Source: Euprymna scolopes
Lineage: Eukaryota > Mollusca > Cephalopoda > Sepiida > Sepiolidae
Assembly (NCBI GenBank): GCA_024364805.1
Contig: CM044500.1
Span: 111,350,754 to 111,385,879 of the forward strand
Length of the DNA: 35,126 bases
Direction of reading: 5' to 3'
Each line of letters starts with the position of its first letter. Position 1 is the stretch's first letter. The notes beneath the pieces are model-generated. The model made no database searches. It had not been told where the DNA came from and saw only the letters and a list, made by a program, of their open reading frames with translations. Shown piece by piece: positions 1-12,259 of this stretch. A program made the position numbers and the translations under genes.

Positions 1-775
1 AAATCAATTGTAAAAAGTGATATTCTCCTGAAGGTTCAAGATTCAATCGTCAACTTGGGCAAGCGAAAAGTATAATTGCGAATTACTGAGGACATCTATA
101 CAGTCATTGCTGGCGGAACATAAACATGCTACCCCAGTAAAGTGTTCCGCTCGAAATTTCGGCCAAATTCCCAAGTTCGACAGAAACTTTCCCGAGTAAA
201 ATAAGATACATCTGAAGAAGGTCGGAGGTTACATCAACCGAAACGGTGTGAAAATCACACTCAAGATGAGAACAGTTGTCTGATGAATCCAAATAAGACA
301 AAGTTTCTATACATCCAATACATTTATTGTCATCGAAATCGGTGAAATCAGTTTTCAAAGAAAATCGATTGCTCGCTGTAGTCTTGCATCCACCGTGATA
401 AACTGGGATGTAGGTAATACAGGCCTTTTAGCAATGACATAATTCAAAATAAATTGTAATCTATATTGCACTGTAGAGAATCTAATGGGGTATTATATAA
501 GATTATCTGTACATAACAGCTTCACTTCAAGTTTAAAATAAAAATACCAAGTATGATAATTCACTTATACTCTGTACAAATATATTCATTTTGAACACGT
601 CCCTGTCTCATCAAAGCGCCTACTGTTGATTTTATACGGCGGGATTTTCTTCTTGGGCGGTTATAAAACTTCTTATATACACTTGTGATGTAAGGTTTTG
701 TAAAAGTAATAATTTTGATAAAAATCGAACTTCTATTTTTTATCATTTTTTTCTGATTATTAAATTACAATACTT
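1..775 (+). repeat. Dispersed composite repeat, left edge cut by window
   Basis: The first part (about 1-300) aligns by eye with 34085-34345. Shared blocks include the CCCGAGT stretch, the CTGAAGAA stretch and GAGAACAGTTGT (268-279 and 34330-34341). The second part (about 320-775) aligns with 32280-32870. Shared blocks include ATTGTCATYGAAAT (from 326 and 32291), a stretch around TTGCACYGTAGA, and repeated motifs near GAACRCGYCC. The tRNA-like head of the family is seen complete only at 34022. Here the B-box-like GTTCAAGATTCAATC near 35 is all that remains before the edge. A GAAGAAGGTCGG...ACCGAAACG hairpin-like tail near 215-245 resembles 3' tails common in invertebrate retroposons. The open frames inside it have no coding character. 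Confidence 0.6.
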
Positions 776-1036
776 ATTACAACGATCTCACATACACCCC
801 GCATGTACACACACGCTAAAAAGAAAAGATCCTTTTTATATAAATGTAGCGATTTCTCCACTAAAAAATGTGTAAATAGAAAATGTTTAACAAGCATAGA
901 ATTATCTATACGTAGGTGCGTCAACAAGGTCGTAGCACAAATTAAATCAATATCAATATATTAGTTTAAACTAAGCGAAATATGTTATAAAAACTCCTGT
1001 CAAAAACTAGATAAAATAATTGTGTCCTATATTTAC

Positions 1037-2577
1037 ACTAGCTTTGGTGCGCGGCGTTTCGTGTTTTTCAGGGCGTGTGTTGAGCAAAAGAAAAAAGTGG
1101 TTGTTGGCAGGCAGGCTCGAACCTGTTAATGTTAAGAGTTGTGTTTAAAAAAAATGGCAGTAGCGGGAAGGAGGGAGTTAAAACCATAGTAGGCAGCCAA
1201 GGAAAAATGATGTGATAAAAAGAAAAAAGTGGTACTTGGCAGGCAGGTTCGAATCCGTGTAACGAAGGCGCGAAAATTGAAATCTGCCGTCTTAGCCGAT
1301 GTCTTCATGACGCGACCGGAAGACAAAAGCGTTGAAATTTATGAAGTCAATCCAATTGGGACGATGACTTGCTAAAATCTCGGCGAAAAAAAAATCGATC
1401 CCTTCTTATAGAAAATGGCGGAGTTTAGGGTGAAGGAATAATTGTTTTTGAAGGAAATTTCGATATTGATCGTCTGATATATCGAGCTTCAAAATGATCC
1501 CGTCCCTGTCAGGTCAATCGCCTCGGTCGAAAGTTTTTTGCGAGACATACACACATACATACATTACAATAGGAAGGTGAGATTTATATTATAGAATAGC
1601 CAAGATGTCTGGCGTTATCCGGGTGTTTGGTGGTGTAAGTTAAATAAAATAAATGTAGTAGGCAGGCGTGCTCGAACCCGTGACATGAAGGCGGAAAAGA
1701 AAGTTGTGTGTAAGGTTGTTGGTTAAGAAAAAAAGAAAAAGAAAAATTACGAGCGCAAAAAAGTGTTAGTATACAGGCAAGCTCGAACCCGTTCCGCAAA
1801 GGAAGAAAAAGAATTTGAAAAAAACGTGACGTCTTTGCCGTTGCGTCCATTGCCAAACTGGAAGTGCCAAGTGTAAGGCTAGTAAATCAAAAAGAAGTGA
1901 TACCTTTCGGAAATATCGGCGAAAAAGGCGACCTTTCCTTGTAGAAAAGTGGCCAGTTGAGGGTGAAAGAATGACTATTTTAAGCCTATCTTTCGATATT
2001 TGCCGCCTGAAGGGTCTAGCTTAATAACGATACCTATCTCCTGAATATCGGTCGCCTCTGTCGAAAGTTTTAGGCAGACACACATACATATATTAAAACA
2101 GACAGGTGAGATTTATATTTTAGACTAGCCTGCGTGCCCGGTCGAGCCCGGGTGTTTGGAGGTGTGCGTTGAGCAAAAAAATAAAATTGTGATAGTAGGT
2201 AGGTAGGCTCGAACACGGACCGCGAAGAGGGGAAAGAACGTGAAAAAAGAAATGTGAAGTATTTTCTGTTGCGTCTACTGCAAAACGGAAAGTGACAAAG
2301 TTTTAAATTAAAGTTAGCCAATCGAAAACAGGGGATGAGTTTCGAAAATATCAGAGAAATAATCGACCCCTCTTTGTAGAAAAGTGCACAGTTGAGTCGA
2401 GAGGAATTAATGTTTTTGGCAAATTCTTCTTATTTGTCGTCCAAACAGTTAAGCTTCAATACGATATCGATCTCGTGAAAACCCGTCGCCTCTATCGATA
2501 CATACATACATACATACATACATACATACATACACATACATGCATTTTTACAGGCCGGTGAAATTAATATTCTAGAT
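1037..2577 (+). repeat. Three head-to-tail copies of a ~0.5 kb dispersed repeat
   Basis: Units start near 1037, 1595 and 2124, giving lengths of about 558, 529 and 452. Each begins with a form of ACTAGCC followed by a CCCGG/CCCGGGTGTTTGG region. Each continues through a GTAGGCAGGCAGGCTCGAACC block, which read on the minus strand contains a tRNA B-box-like GGTTCGAGCC. Next come shared blocks near CTCGGCGAAAAA, TGTAGAAAAGT and a GTCGCCTCTGTCGAAAG run. Each ends with CATA repeats and RGTGARATTTATATT. Units 1 and 2 hold an extra copy of the CTCGAACC block. No coding function is apparent. The strand is assigned by convention only. Confidence 0.7.
2497..2541. repeat. (CATA)n microsatellite
   Basis: An uninterrupted CATA run, then one CACATA variant. 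It is the expanded tail tract of the third unit of the tandem repeat; shorter CATA tracts sit at the same place in units 1 and 2. Confidence 0.95.
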
Positions 2578-3248
2578 GTTTCGGTTGACACGTACGAATT
2601 GTACATTAGTAATGTTGTTTTTACAAGAAATCCTTCAATTCATTTATTTCTCTCGTGATTTGACCAATAAAATAATCATAGATGTTATTACTTTAAAAAC
2701 AACATATCCCTCATGAAACTGAACAAACAAGGCTAAGTCGATGAATAATTGAGCGTTCATTTTAAAGTCACGTTTTACAGCACCAATTCCATATTCAAAG
2801 GAAATTACATCCGGATAAAAAGAAAGCTTTGTTCTAAAAAATTATATTTGAATACTAACTCTTATTCTTCACCGTGTTCTTTTTATATTAATTATATGCA
2901 ATTCCATGTCTCCGTTAAGTCGTGAAAGACAGCACATGTCCCATGTAATAAAAGCCGCGCGTGAAATTACCAGACACGCGTTGCGCAATCCGTAATTATA
3001 CCTTTCCAAAATAAGCATTGCCTTAGTCCAGAGGTAAAGAGAAGTCCAGAATGATTGGAAAAAATACTGAGATAAGTAGAAAACACATACATTGCATTCT
3101 CAAATATGCACTCATTAAATACTCATCAGAATCAATGTTGCCTAACACCACTGATTAAACGGGGACCGTTGTGCTGACGTGATTATGCGATGCAATAATA
3201 TGGCGGTAAATAAAAATATATGAACACATCATTATGCAAAAGTATAAC
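2578..3248. other. No gene seen
   Basis: AT-rich DNA without a convincing open frame or known repeat. The only local feature is a small GC-rich patch at about 2953-2988, where GCGCGTG and CACGCG can pair as a short hairpin. Confidence 0.5.
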
Positions 3249-3253
3249 GTGTG

Positions 3254-3286
<33 letters not shown>

Positions 3287-3290
3287 ATGT
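3249..3290. repeat. (TA)n(TG)n microsatellite
   Basis: A TA run passes directly into a TG run. Apparent proteins here on both strands (VCVCV, HTHTH and IYIYI types) are simply translations of the dinucleotides. Confidence 0.95.
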
Positions 3291-4025
3291 GAGGGCATGT
3301 CATATACTACTGATACCATGTCACCCAGTACTACCTGCGCCATGGTTGGGTCACCAGCGACTAAGCTGGTTCTTCCACCAGACTTGTTTGGTGCAGAGGG
3401 CGGCTAGTCTCCGGAAGGATTAAAAACAAGACCTTTCAAAGGGTGAATGTACCTTTTTTTCGGGGTCAACGGCTAACTACCGCCATGTGTGTTTGTTTGT
3501 ATGTATGTGTGCGTTGGAGTGGAGAGGGCTCCCGTAAGCCGTGGTGAAGGCAACCTTTCTAGAACCAAATCTCTGATTTAAAACACTATACCTTTGCCCG
3601 CATTAAGCTGGTCTGCAGTATAACTTGTTGCTGGTTATCTTGCTCTTGCTTGTTGCTGGATCTCAACATTTGAACAGCGAGGGAGAGAGAGAGAGAGAAA
3701 GACTTAGCTGTCGTACAAAGCTAAGACTCTGTCACATCATCTGCGTATGGATACTCCCTCGGGCATTAGTCTAAAAAAAATGGTCCTGTGGTGATGGAAG
3801 TAATTTTTGGGCTCACGAACTTAAAGTGTCTGAGGGAGTTGCACTCGTCTGTCAAGACGTTGAAATCATCAAAAAGAGTACGAAAAGTACAAAAGCTTAT
3901 CAGTTTTGTTTATTCGTTTTCAATTTGTGACGTGAAGGAATACAAAATAATATTATGAAAAAACATTTTTCAACTTTTTCTACAGGTACATATTTTCGAC
4001 CGATCCTTCAGTCTTCATCGGAGTG

Positions 4026-4028
<3 letters not shown>
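3291..4028. other. No gene; probable repeat-derived DNA
   Basis: 3330-3420 is GC-richer than its surroundings and looks like a dispersed repeat, but I cannot name it. A short (GA)n tract lies at 3680-3700. At 3985-4020, read on the minus strand, the sequence GATGAAGACTGAAGGATCGG followed by TCGAAAATATGTACCTG resembles the 3'-tail motif of invertebrate retroposons. It directly abuts the TA microsatellite. Confidence 0.4.

Positions 4029-4107
<79 letters not shown>
4029..4107. repeat. (AT)n microsatellite
   Basis: About 39 uninterrupted AT units. It abuts the retroposon-tail-like motif at 3985-4020, so the array probably grew from the tail of that insertion. Confidence 0.97.
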
Positions 4108-4110
<3 letters not shown>

Positions 4111-5965
4111 ATGGAAAGGACGACGATATAAAATATATACAAAGGCATATTATCTTAATCGTTGATTTAATAAGAAGATTAAATCAATTAGAGGCGTGGA
4201 CTACATAAGCTCTTTATACCTTGCTATTTCGCAGGGTAATGCTTCTCATAAGAATGGGAAAGAAGATGCATAGCATATTATAGATGCCACGTCTTGTGAA
4301 AACTACATTAGGAGCGAAATAATGAGGTGTAAGAGAAAAAGGGTATTCCATCGAAATGTAGAGGGAAGGAGACAGGAGGAGTTAGTAATTAGTTCGATAA
4401 AGGAAGAAAAATTTGGAATATTACATAGCGGATATAGGTTGTATGCAGTGTGATTAAAGAGTTTGCCATGGTTGGTTATGGATATGTGTCCAGTATGTGT
4501 GTCCATAACCTTATATGTGCATATTATATCGAGACAACAATAGGGGAAGGGAGTAAAGGTAGATGCCTTCATAATCATGTACAATTAAGAGGTATGAACA
4601 GGGATGGTGTTTTTTTAATGAAGGACAGACGTTAGATCCGCATGTATAATAATACTGATTAAAATTACAAACATTATTAAGCAAAATATAATTTAAAAAA
4701 TAGTAAAAAAAAATAAAAGTAAAATAAAAGAATAAAAATAAAATATAAAATGAATAAACAAATTGAACAATAAAATATAACGAATAAAAGGTATAAAATT
4801 ATATAAAATAAAAATATAAAATAAATATAAAATACAAAATAAAATTAAATCAAACATAGAAGAAGAGAGTTTTTTTTTATAATTGAAAAACCTATTTATG
4901 TATCAAATTCTGTTGAATAGAAACAGAATCAGTTTCAATAAATTCTAATTTTTATCATGATAATAGTCAGGAAAATCCCAGTCATTATTGACGTATTGTA
5001 TATCAACAGAAGCTTCGTAGGAAATGAAAAAAATGTTCAATTTCTATAATCTCATTCAAGAGTTGATTCAGAGTAGAAGGTGAGAGCGAATGATTGAATA
5101 TGCAATTCCTTGTAATATAGTGATGCTGGAGATTTAGACAAAATCGTCCACTAGTAACCACAAAAGGTGGTTTCAATTGCAGGTTGAAGTAAAAATGTGG
5201 TATAGTTTGGACAAATTTCGGACGTTTACAGTATAAACGGGACTGACTTGTGTTGAAGGATTCAAAATGTTCAGAAATCGGGGTTTGCTTCAAAAGAGTC
5301 AATGCATTGTTATTCTTCTTTACTTGCAGTAATCCTTAAGTAGACAAAACTGGATGCTAAAATGTAGGTTCAGACGCATCTTAGAGCTCATAGTTGACAG
5401 GAAATAATGTATCATCTCTTAACTGAAGTCGAAATATAAACATGAACTGAAAAAGCACAACAAAATCGAAGAAAAGTGGAAATCGGAGGGATGGAGGGAA
5501 ATCGATGTAATAATGCCGATTGTGTAGGTGGCAAGAGGGATTAGAAGTTTACACGTTCAAATTAGGAAAACAAAAGATTTTGAAGTGCTCTGGTGGAGAC
5601 GCTTTTGCAGAGATCAATCTCAGGAGGCTAAGGGGTCAGAAAGTGTTAAGCTTAGGATAGGACAGTAAAATCAAATTAAACATTTGTAATTAAAAGTGGA
5701 GACTATTAGAATAGGCCATTATTTAAATGTATTGTTAAGTTTGTATAAAACAGAAACACACACAGAAAAGTTTTAGTTAGGAGATGCTATCTTCGGTTGA
5801 AAGAGGCCACACCTTGCTATATCAATTAAGATATGGCTAGGTGTGGGTGCGGTGGTAGTTAAATTTTAAATTGCGCTTCAGACGACGAGATAAAAGGGTA
5901 TTAATTGATATGGATATCTGTGAAACGTATTCAGAAAAATAGATAATGTAAAATATGCGGAGACG
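4108..5965. other. No gene; A-rich simple DNA and possible decayed retroelement
   Basis: 4670-4860 is an (AAAAT)n-like low-complexity tract. 4300-4590 and 5000-5300 hold minus-strand open frames of 93 and 99 residues. The second contains CKRP....TIPHF and TSGRF, faintly like the linker before the GIY-YIG domain of Penelope-like elements. That similarity is too weak for me to annotate. Nothing else is recognised. Confidence 0.3.
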
Positions 5966-6072
<107 letters not shown>

Positions 6073-6299
6073 CGAGATAAGACACTGATTAGAATTCAGG
6101 TGAAAATCCTGATAGATATTACTCTAAGTAATACTTTCAGGTTGATCCTAGCCAAAAAGGAGAAGCTCAATATTTAAGAATATAGCAATATATAAATTTA
6201 GTGGTTAAATTTAAATTCTGAAAAAAAAACCAATATATAGACACATATATTCGAATTAAGAATTTATTGTTTGACAAAGGGAATATATTGAAGGGGTTA

Positions 6300-6800
6300 C
6301 ATTAATTTCCTTAATCCATGGATTTTCAATAATGGCTCATATCATGAGAGGAAATGAAATGCCGTTAGCAAAATGTTCAGCTGTGAATTGAAAATTATTT
6401 TGCTTTTCAGCACAAATATTGAAAATGGTTTTTTGAGTAGTGAATGGAAATCATATGGAAATCATTATAGGAAAGAGGATTTGGTACAAACTGGGCATTC
6501 TATTATGTGAAGGAGCAACGTGCCATCTAGGGTTATAAATCCAGGTAACCATATATTGGTCCAGGAGAGAAGGCAGTAGTCACATATAACAAAAAAGCGT
6601 GGTTGTTCCTTATTGATTTTCTGAAAGGTATCTGGGGCAGCCGTATTCGTTGGTGGGTTGAGTGTGTTTTGGTAAATATAATCCAAAATCTACTTAAGGT
6701 TTGAGACAGTGGATCAGATGTTGGATAGATATACCATTCCCTACTATATATCTCCGTGGGTAATAGAAGTTTAGCATTTAATTGTGTATGCAATGGACCT
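6300..6800 (-). mobile_element. Possible Penelope-like element remnant (RT C-end and GIY-YIG linker)
   Basis: Read on the minus strand, successive frames give three segments in order. 6793-6533 contains DPLSQTLSRFWIIF and then RLPQIPFRKSIRNN, resembling the end of the Penelope reverse transcriptase (xxIFPxPPxxxYKRxxNLR). 6686-6465 contains LLHIIECPVCTKS, resembling the IYLIECxxCxxxYVG start of the GIY-YIG nuclease. About 6420-6370 gives FTAEHFANG, resembling PVAEHFN. The order is right for Penelope, but each match is weak and the frames are broken. It could also be coincidental AT-rich sequence. No host gene is implied. Confidence 0.3.
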
Positions 6801-7440
6801 CGTAATCAATGGCATGGGTAGCAAAATAATCCGGGAGATGATATTCAGAACAATGCGTTGGACAGCTAGTTTCTGGTGTGGATCCTCGTGAAAGGCTGGC
6901 CAGCTTTCTTGTTGATAGTGGGTGAGGGATCCTTTAAGATGAGGGGAAAAAGACCGTTAGGTGAAGTAGAAAGGGTAAAGAGAGAAGGGGGATGGTTAAG
7001 AAAGCGAGTAGGTAGGTGTTTAATTGATTTTTTTAGGAGGGAATTGTATTTTAGTATTCGGTAAATGTGTTGACCTATTAATTTTAAGTTCAAATGGGAA
7101 ATGGATATTCTTGGGATTTTAAATGGAGTGTGTATGAGATGGGGTGAGCGCGCTGTTTCATCTGTGCTGACGGGTGAGTTGATCAGTACACTTGTGATCG
7201 TAGTGTTATCTGGTTTAATTGAATTTATTCAAAACGTGTATATTTATTTAAAATGTATATATTTCTGTTTGGAGGCGATCCATAGATGAGTTGGCTTTGC
7301 TGTTCGTTGGGTTGCAATTGGTGTGTGGGTGAATGTTTTATATACTGTGGTTAATTAGCTATTTTTTATAATGGGGAAACTTGATGCAAATGCAGGGCTG
7401 AGTATGAAGTTGTCACACCGTGGTAAAATTTAACTATTTA
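6801..7440. other. No gene seen
   Basis: Short open frames on both strands (about 60-75 codons) overlap each other and carry no family signature. The stretch may be a further part of the decayed element to its left, but I see no motif that proves it. Confidence 0.35.
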
Positions 7441-8530
<1,090 letters not shown>

Positions 8531-9288
8531 TATAATTGTAAAGTCCAGACCCTCTAGAGAACAACTACCCACTAAATGTTCTCTATATCCAGGACTAGTA
8601 GAGAATAGTTCCTATTTACAATGCCTCCCCACGGGACAGAGTTAGACACCAGGGTCATTTTTTAACGTGGAGAATAGGAGCAAAAATAAAAATTGCCTCA
8701 GTTGTTAAGGATTTCTCGTCCACTAACAGAGAACAAGAAATTTAACATAGATTCCAATTCAAGATATAAATACTAGTGTTGCATCATTCCGGATATCATC
8801 AGTGCATGGATTCGCGATTATCGTAGGTAGAAAGATTCAAAGTCATATCTAACCCCTAGGAAGGAACATACCCCATCGACAGGCGTAAACCGTGGCGAAG
8901 GGATAGTTGTAATTATAAAATTATAATTGTTTTATAAAGCGTAACTCTCATTCAAGGAAGTTTAGAGTGATCAAATAATGTTACGATTTTCACTGTCATT
9001 TAAACGATTACATAGAGCAGAAAACGCTCTTTAAGATGATAAGTGAAAGTATTATAACGAAAACTTATTCGAATATGCATAATTTGGAATCAAAATTCAC
9101 TTTTTTTGGTTTGTACACATAGATTCGAAAAAGTTGTCTAAAAACAAATATATACCAAATAAATGTTATCAAAGGCAAGATAAATTACTTTTCTACCGAA
9201 CTGCATATATTTTTTGTGTTTTTATTCAATGTAACAAGTTTATTCAGCTCAAAAAAACATGCCGTGTTTACCGATGTATTGAAAAATC
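8531..9288. other. No gene seen
   Basis: Moderately AT-rich DNA. 8557-8583 has a 7-bp inverted repeat, GAGAACA/TGTTCTC. 8870-8900 (GTAAACCGTGGCGAAGG) resembles 3533-3549 (GTAAGCCGTGGTGAAGG), hinting at a shared dispersed repeat. Confidence 0.4.
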
Positions 9289-9504
9289 AAAATGGCGCCC
9301 GACTCTCTTTAACACGGTAAGTTTGGGAAAAGGTGTTATAAATAATAAACTAGACAAAATATTCTCTAAAAAAACACCGAATATATGTCAACTTATGTCA
9401 TAGTAAGATATATTGAGGGAATTTCTAACAGTATTTTGTCTAGTTTATTATTTATAACACCTTTCCCAAACTTACCGTGTTAAAGAGAGAATCGGGCGCC
9501 ATTT
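9289..9504. repeat. Foldback/MITE-like inverted repeat with ~72-bp arms
   Basis: The left arm (about 9289-9363) and right arm (about 9432-9504) are reverse complements. By eye they differ only by one base in an A/T run and a 2-base indel near the outer end. The outer ends read AAATGGCGCCCGA. The loop of about 68 bases is AT-rich. No transposase and no clear target-site duplication are seen. The near identity of the arms implies recent origin or gene conversion. A transcript would form a strong hairpin. It lies about 290 bp upstream of the exon at 9793. Confidence 0.85.
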
Positions 9505-9607
9505 ATATATACATATATATACATATATATATTGCATATATATACATATATATATATATACATATATTTATGCATATATATACATGTGTGTGTGTATGTG
9601 TGTGTAT
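9503..9607. repeat. TATACA/(TG)n simple repeat
   Basis: TATA/CATATA runs followed by a TG-rich tract (TGTGTGTGTATG). It begins exactly at the right end of the foldback, so that element may have inserted at or beside a microsatellite. Confidence 0.85.
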
Positions 9608-9792
9608 TGTACCGAAAACATCCTGCGACATGAAAAGACCGAGGTCACTAGATATCCAAACTGTTTCATAATCCAACGATGCACAAGCATTCTCCACTCA
9701 GTTTCATTCTCGCACACGTTGTACAAACTGAGTTACAATTAAGAAATATGAATTCAAACAGTGATTTATTTAACTGTTTGGTTTAATTGCAG

Positions 9793-10163
9793 TAAGAAAA
9801 GAACATTGTAAGAACATTGCAAAGATAACATTATTGAATCCGTCTGAACTTGTGTCAATTCAAGCAACTTCCGTTTTATTTCATAAGAACGATTTTACAA
9901 GAAACAAAAACACAGTGTTGCTTGATATTCTGGGACAGAAACTACCAACAGAAAATCCAGTAATTCGATCGGTGGTAATCACTAATGCCCACTCTAGTAC
10001 AATAGTCATATTTCAAATTAAGTCTGGCCATGTGTCAGCCCAGCCACAGAAAATAAATTTACGTCCTCAGAAATATGTAACAAGGAAAGAGTTTGTTCAG
10101 ACATTTTCCGAGGAAGAACGTAGACTCACAATTATAAAGGACGGCGAGAAGAAAATTGACTAA
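9793..10163 (+). CDS. Terminal exon of an unidentified gene; possible ASH/MSP-like beta domain
   Basis: The exon begins after a T-rich tract and TTAATTGCAG (AG at 9791-9792) and is open from 9793. The first two bases complete a split codon. The frame then runs RKEHCKNIAKI... and ends at TAA 10161-10163, giving about 122 codons with balanced codon content unlike the flanks. Residues VVITNAHSSTIVIFQIKS followed by an AQP...LRPQ stretch resemble a strand pair of PapD-like ASH/MSP domains found in ciliary and centrosomal proteins. This is inferred from pattern only. The C-terminus is charged (SEEERR..IIKDGEKKID). A poly(A) signal follows 124 bp after the stop. Upstream exons are not visible in the window's first 9.7 kb. 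An internal ATG is not needed for an exon. Alternative: a conserved exon of another family, or a young retrocopy; the acceptor argues against a retrocopy. Confidence 0.6.
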
Positions 10164-10286
10164 AGTTACTGGCAGATGTTCTTCTTTTATTTTTTTCCCC
10201 TGATTCTCTTTCTTTCTCTTCGCTATATTCTTCCAAATGCTTAGATTGTTTATGTGTTATGAGAGAAATTTTATGTTTATAAATCT

Positions 10287-10292
10287 AATAAA
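10287..10292 (+). promoter_or_regulatory. Poly(A) signal AATAAA
   Basis: Canonical hexamer 124 bp past the stop codon at 10161-10163, in a suitably AT-rich 3' UTR. It supports 9793-10163 as a last exon. Confidence 0.55.
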
Positions 10293-10309
10293 ATATTCTT
10301 AGTCAATTT

Positions 10310-10777
10310 CATTTTCATACATAGAATATAATATTCCAAAACTTCTTTCAATAATCCAATCATAAGTTCATCGAATAACAAATGTAAAAATATATTTTAA
10401 AATTTTTATTGTTGAATCGAATAAGAAAATTTTATTAAAATGTATTTAATTGCGTTTAGGTGTAGAATTAAAGTCTTGCAATTATTATTGTTGCACAAGA
10501 TGATGCAAAAACATCAAGAGTTAAATGATTGTGCCAGACGCCCATAGAATAGAAATATTTCAAAAAATCCTAGCGTAGTCCGATATAGTCAACGAATTAC
10601 ATTAATCACAGCACGTGAATACGGATATTTCAATCCGAATACTTATGATGCAATAATATCGTGAAGTATACATTAGAAGAAATAGTTTTAAGCAGGTAAA
10701 AATATACAGCAAATGAATAATACACATGCTGAATTTTTTTATGGGTCCCTCTACTACATATACACATTGCAATATAT
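10310..10777. other. Downstream flank, no gene seen
   Basis: AT-rich sequence with no open frame of note, running into the assembly gap. Confidence 0.5.
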
Positions 10778-11559
10778 NNNNNNNNNNNNNNNNNNNNNNN
10801 NNNNNNNNNNNNNNNNNNNNNNNNNNNNNNNNNNNNNNNNNNNNNNNNNNNNNNNNNNNNNNNNNNNNNNNNNNNNNNNNNNNNNNNNNNNNNNNNNNNN
10901 NNNNNNNNNNNNNNNNNNNNNNNNNNNNNNNNNNNNNNNNNNNNNNNNNNNNNNNNNNNNNNNNNNNNNNNNNNNNNNNNNNNNNNNNNNNNNNNNNNNN
11001 NNNNNNNNNNNNNNNNNNNNNNNNNNNNNNNNNNNNNNNNNNNNNNNNNNNNNNNNNNNNNNNNNNNNNNNNNNNNNNNNNNNNNNNNNNNNNNNNNNNN
11101 NNNNNNNNNNNNNNNNNNNNNNNNNNNNNNNNNNNNNNNNNNNNNNNNNNNNNNNNNNNNNNNNNNNNNNNNNNNNNNNNNNNNNNNNNNNNNNNNNNNN
11201 NNNNNNNNNNNNNNNNNNNNNNNNNNNNNNNNNNNNNNNNNNNNNNNNNNNNNNNNNNNNNNNNNNNNNNNNNNNNNNNNNNNNNNNNNNNNNNNNNNNN
11301 NNNNNNNNNNNNNNNNNNNNNNNNNNNNNNNNNNNNNNNNNNNNNNNNNNNNNNNNNNNNNNNNNNNNNNNNNNNNNNNNNNNNNNNNNNNNNNNNNNNN
11401 NNNNNNNNNNNNNNNNNNNNNNNNNNNNNNNNNNNNNNNNNNNNNNNNNNNNNNNNNNNNNNNNNNNNNNNNNNNNNNNNNNNNNNNNNNNNNNNNNNNN
11501 NNNNNNNNNNNNNNNNNNNNNNNNNNNNNNNNNNNNNNNNNNNNNNNNNNNNNNNNNNN
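10778..11559. other. Assembly gap (782 N)
   Basis: Unknown bases are flanked on both sides by TATATA, so the gap most likely falls in a TA microsatellite that could not be assembled. The true length is unknown. Any frame that crosses it is meaningless. Confidence 0.97.
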
Positions 11560-12201
11560 TATATATATATATAAGAATACTTTCTCTGCAGAATGCAAGC
11601 ATTTATTAAGTCGCCTGAAGAAGTCTTGTGTGTTTTACCGGCCATTTGTCTGTAAAATTGGCATGTAAATTTGGTTATATTTATAAAATACAAATAGTTA
11701 TATATATTTGTGTCTCGGTAATACTAGTAGTAACGGTTGAAGTAGTAGTAGCAGTAGTGGTAGTAGTAGTAGTAACCTAGATATTCATAGTATAAAAATC
11801 AAAATAATTTCCGCCGTGTTTAGATAATAGTGTTCAATCGGAAATACAGCTACTTCTATAACTATTTATTCGCACATGCATGTACAAGAGTAGCTGCACT
11901 GGCATGCTGTTTGTTTTATATTAATAAATAAAATCACCTTGTGCGAAAAGTTACAGTGTATTGTGTTTGTTCTTTTTGTGAAAGAATTGTGAAAATGGGT
12001 CACATGATCCGTAGACATTTTTAGAGAAAGGAAAAGCAAAACACTATGAAACGCTGGTGTAGAATATATTTTTTTTATCATTTGTTAATTGTAATTTGGA
12101 ATGGTATACCTCTTCATTATTATTTATTTATTTTTCTTTCGTCTAATTTGCTTCAGAAGTAAATACATTATACACTTTATATCATAGTTAATGAATTAAT
12201 T

Positions 12202-12203
<2 letters not shown>
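11560..12203. other. No gene; small simple repeats
   Basis: TATA edge of the gap (11560-11573), then unique-looking AT-rich DNA. An imperfect (AGT)n tract with GTAGTAGTAGCAGTAGTGG units lies at about 11725-11775. Confidence 0.5.

Positions 12204-12259
<56 letters not shown>
12204..12259. repeat. (AAT)n microsatellite
   Basis: About 17 trinucleotide units, directly left of the Tc1-like fragment, whose 5' part is missing. Confidence 0.95.

Noticed and set aside
104-358. 84-residue minus-strand frame with an acidic start
   Set aside because: It lies in the dispersed repeat shared with 34085-34360, where the frame is not kept open.
2497-2541. CATA repeats as a CRISPR array or telomere-like repeat
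   Set aside because: A plain tetranucleotide microsatellite at a repeat tail, with no unique spacers.
5003-5302. Second Penelope-like GIY-YIG segment on the minus strand
   Set aside because: CKRP....TIPHF and TSGRF are suggestive, but cysteines and the nuclease core are not visible. Too weak to annotate as a separate element.
8557-8583. GAGAACA...TGTTCTC as a steroid-receptor element
   Set aside because: The half-sites are 13 bases apart rather than 3, so it is likely chance.
10602-11693. Long apparent reading frames of 280-363 residues
   Set aside because: They run through 782 unknown bases and exist only because N codons contain no stop.
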